11,904 nt of DNA from Neolecta irregularis DAH-3 (lineage: Eukaryota > Ascomycota > Neolectomycetes > Neolectales > Neolectaceae): assembly GCA_001929475.1 (NCBI GenBank), contig LXFE01001296.1, positions 1 to 11,904 of the forward strand. The letters are read 5' to 3'. Below the pieces are notes generated by a model. The model saw nothing but the letters and a program-made list of their open reading frames with translations, made no database searches and was not told where the DNA came from. Numbering within the stretch: the first letter of the stretch is position 1; each line of letters starts with the position of its first letter. Both the position numbers and the translations under genes were made by a program. Of this stretch, positions 10,088 through 11,904 are shown in pieces.

Positions 10088-10121
10088 CTTGAAATTCAGC
10101 ATAAATAGGCAAGTGACATAC
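10088..10121 (-). other. Possible 34-bp 5'-UTR intron
   Basis: On the minus strand GTATGT (the consensus donor) starts at 10121 and TTTCAAG ends at 10088, one base before the ATG, with GCTGAAT as a branch-like site 8 bases from the acceptor. Length fits the window's introns. No reading frame tests it, so it rests on motifs alone. Confidence 0.35.
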
Positions 10122-10166
10122 TTTGGTAGCGTTAGGAATGAGATGAACAATTGGGAATGCAATAGC

Positions 10167-10175
10167 CTTATAAGT
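10167..10175 (-). promoter_or_regulatory. TATA-like box of the secreted-protein gene
   Basis: CTTATAAGG on the minus strand, about 80 bp upstream of the ATG at 10086. Motif and spacing only. Confidence 0.35.
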
Positions 10176-10795
10176 GGATCTGTTGAAATTGAAATTTCCA
10201 AGACAATTAAATTGCGTGTCATCAGAGTGTCATGATTTAAAATTCAGGGTGGCGATGTAAAGTGGAGACGAGTGAATTATCTGAATTATCGTTTAGGGTT
10301 AAATAGCCATCATCAAACAATGCTGTGGATTTGACGGAACTGGAATTTTCATACAAGACAGATCAAATTGAATCATAGTTCCTAGTTCTTGCAGCTACAA
10401 GCCACTAAAGGTCTTAAATAACACAACATCACAGCCGGTAAAGTCTTAATTGACCAGAAGTAAGGCCGGGAGAGGCGGATCCTCTAAATTTAAGCCAAGG
10501 AAGGCGATGAGCCGTTCTGAGCTGCCGAGTCAAACATGCTGCGAGTAAAACATGTTTGGCTTTTGAGACAATTAGAATTAATTCCATCGACAGATGAACA
10601 ATGAGAAATATGAATGATTTGATGGAGATTGGCCTGCCATCAATAAATTAAGCTATGGCGCATGAAATGTGAGAACTGAAGCACGAGGTGATCATGATGA
10701 AATATTTCATTTAATTCAAGAAATGATGCAAGATAGACAATCTCCGATCTGTCATCTTTTAATCTCAGACTACCCACAACCTAGTTTGAAATGGA
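10176..10795. other. Gene-free spacer between secreted-protein and exonuclease genes
   Basis: About 620 bp, fairly AT-rich, with no open frame or protein motif I can support. It should hold the promoter of the secreted-protein gene and the 3' end of the exonuclease gene. The only distinct structure is the inverted repeat at 10531-10558. Confidence 0.4.
10531..10558. repeat. Perfect 8-bp inverted repeat
   Basis: CAAACATG (10531-10538) and CATGTTTG (10551-10558) flank a 12-base spacer. The stem grows to 11 pairs if one G-T pair is allowed. It lies about 240 bp past the stop of the exonuclease gene and 445 bp before the secreted-protein start, so either a regulatory site or chance is possible. 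Confidence 0.45.
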
Positions 10796-11798
10796 TTAGT
10801 TTCTACTAGAACACATTTGAATGAATGCCTTCATGGTATAACATGCATCGTTCCCTTGAGATGAGTGCAGTTTATGAGAATCGTACCGGCATTATGAAGA
10901 AACCAATTCTTAATCCCAAGGTGATCAAGACAATGGCCCAAGTTTCTGACTTTATCGTATTCCTTGCAATGCGCAGCGAACAATAGACGAGTATCGATGA
11001 CTGGCATTTCAGGCAGCTTGCACTTCATTTTAACCAGATAGAGTAAATCGCCCTGTGGTGCATGACCCACAAACACAACTTTTTTACCCAGGTTGGTAAA
11101 CTTGCGGAAACAATGCTGCACGGCGTCTATCGCCATTTTCTGCGATATTATTTCAGTTTTGCCAAATTTGAAGTTATCAGCGTTGTCAGGGACGAACCGG
11201 CCATTTCTGAGATGCAGGTATTCGCGTATGCGGATATGTCTTGTGGTGATTTCGGCAGCGGGGAAAGTGGTATCCAAGACGGCGATTCCAATTTCAGTTA
11301 CGCAATTTTGATTTTTTTCAAATGCTTCGATATCGATTGAAATGAAGACATGGTTATTTGAAGAGAATTTTTGGAGAGCGTCAGAGTGTTCTCTGAGAAC
11401 TTGGGCTTGTTGTTTTGCCGCCTTGTCGAGATTTTGCATACTTTTGAAAATCTTTTCGAGTTGAGAGTGTTTTTGGAGAAGCCATGGGCCCGATGTGATT
11501 TTACAGGATCGGGGTAACACGAAAACGTCGCTGTCCTGTAGCGGAATTTTCAAGCCAGTACGTTTGGTGACTAGATCAAGGAGGGATTGGGCGTCTGGTC
11601 TGGGAATGACTGCTGTTGACCTGCATTTCGATGTATCCGTCACTGATGTAAATAATAGTGGAGATGGAACTAACCTGCCGAGACTTTAATACCAGCGCCG
11701 TAAAAGCCGTCTTGAAAGATTTCCTCGGCTTTTTTCAGACCAAGACGGGAGGGTAATTCTGAATGAATTTTATAAAGGGAAATATATTCAGAATTCAT
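10796..11798 (-). CDS. Gfd2/YDR514C-like DEDDh exonuclease-fold protein
   Basis: Ribonuclease-H-like protein of the fungal Gfd2/YDR514C group; family members are predicted 3'-5' exonucleases, and a link to mRNA export is known for yeast Gfd2. Exons 11798-11675, 11642-10887 and 10854-10796 give 312 aa; both introns are 32 bp. The first intron replaces a non-ATG beginning with MNSEYISLYKIH; the second converts a spurious tail into LHNAGNDACYT, the expected end of the domain. The catalytic set looks complete: D145 and E147 in SIDIEAFE, D240 in GHAPQGDLLYL, H291 and D296 in HNAGND. The block TEIGIAVLDT and the segment HIRIREYLHL are typical of the group. The N-terminal 135 residues are less conserved, with a Lys/Gln-rich probable coiled coil at about 98-133. 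The start lies only 47 bp from a tandem repeat, so the promoter probably includes or lies beyond it. Family call is strong; activity is not tested. Confidence 0.88.
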
Positions 11799-11845
11799 TG
11801 CAGAAACTGCAGAACGGCAAGAGCCGGAAAGTGATATCAAGGCCA

Positions 11846-11904
11846 GGGTGGATAGTGGGTGGATAGTGGGTGGATAGTGGGTGGATAGTGGGTGGATAGT
11901 GGGT
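11846..11904. repeat. 11-bp G-rich tandem repeat at the window end
   Basis: Five exact copies of GGGTGGATAGT (11846-11900) followed by GGGT, cut by the end of the sequence, so the true copy number is unknown. No base differs between copies. On the plus strand the G-rich strand runs toward the end. Confidence 0.95.

Overview
The window is fungal nuclear DNA. Five protein genes can be supported, four of them interrupted by very short spliceosomal introns. The fungal call rests on a full-length PDR-type (ABCG) transporter of the Snq2-like branch, a Gfd2/YDR514C-like exonuclease, an ATP12 mitochondrial chaperone, and GT..AG introns whose removal restores conserved protein motifs. I do not name a genus. 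The compact introns and short gene spacing suggest a small-genome member of the Dikarya. No mobile element, CRISPR array, rRNA or convincing tRNA was seen.

Layout: 1-990 is a gene-free upstream region with one strong hairpin and a TATA box near its end. 991-5904 (+) is the ABC transporter, modelled here as 16 exons and about 1,453 residues. Without splicing it looks like a heap of broken reading frames, but every break falls at a GT..AG intron of 33-43 bp, so the gene is intact. 5905-6339 is the intergenic space between convergent genes. Four genes then lie head to tail on the minus strand: a three-RRM RNA-binding protein (6340-8093, 6 exons, 519 aa), an ATP12-like F1-ATPase assembly factor (8281-9091, 2 exons, 257 aa), a small secreted cysteine-containing protein (9781-10086), and a DEDDh exonuclease-fold protein of the Gfd2/YDR514C family (10796-11798, 3 exons, 312 aa). 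The window ends in a G-rich 11-bp tandem repeat (11846-11904) just upstream of the last gene.

The genes do not form an obvious pathway: drug efflux at the membrane, mRNA binding, mitochondrial ATP synthase assembly, secretion and nucleic-acid metabolism look like ordinary neighbours. The most notable property is shared gene architecture. I place 23 introns of 32-43 bp (median 37). Two of them are 36 bp, free of stop codons and in frame, so their retention would insert 12 residues into the first nucleotide-binding domain of the transporter and into the second RRM. I found no evidence of a new biological system. All intron positions come from reading the sequence against remembered family motifs, without transcript data.
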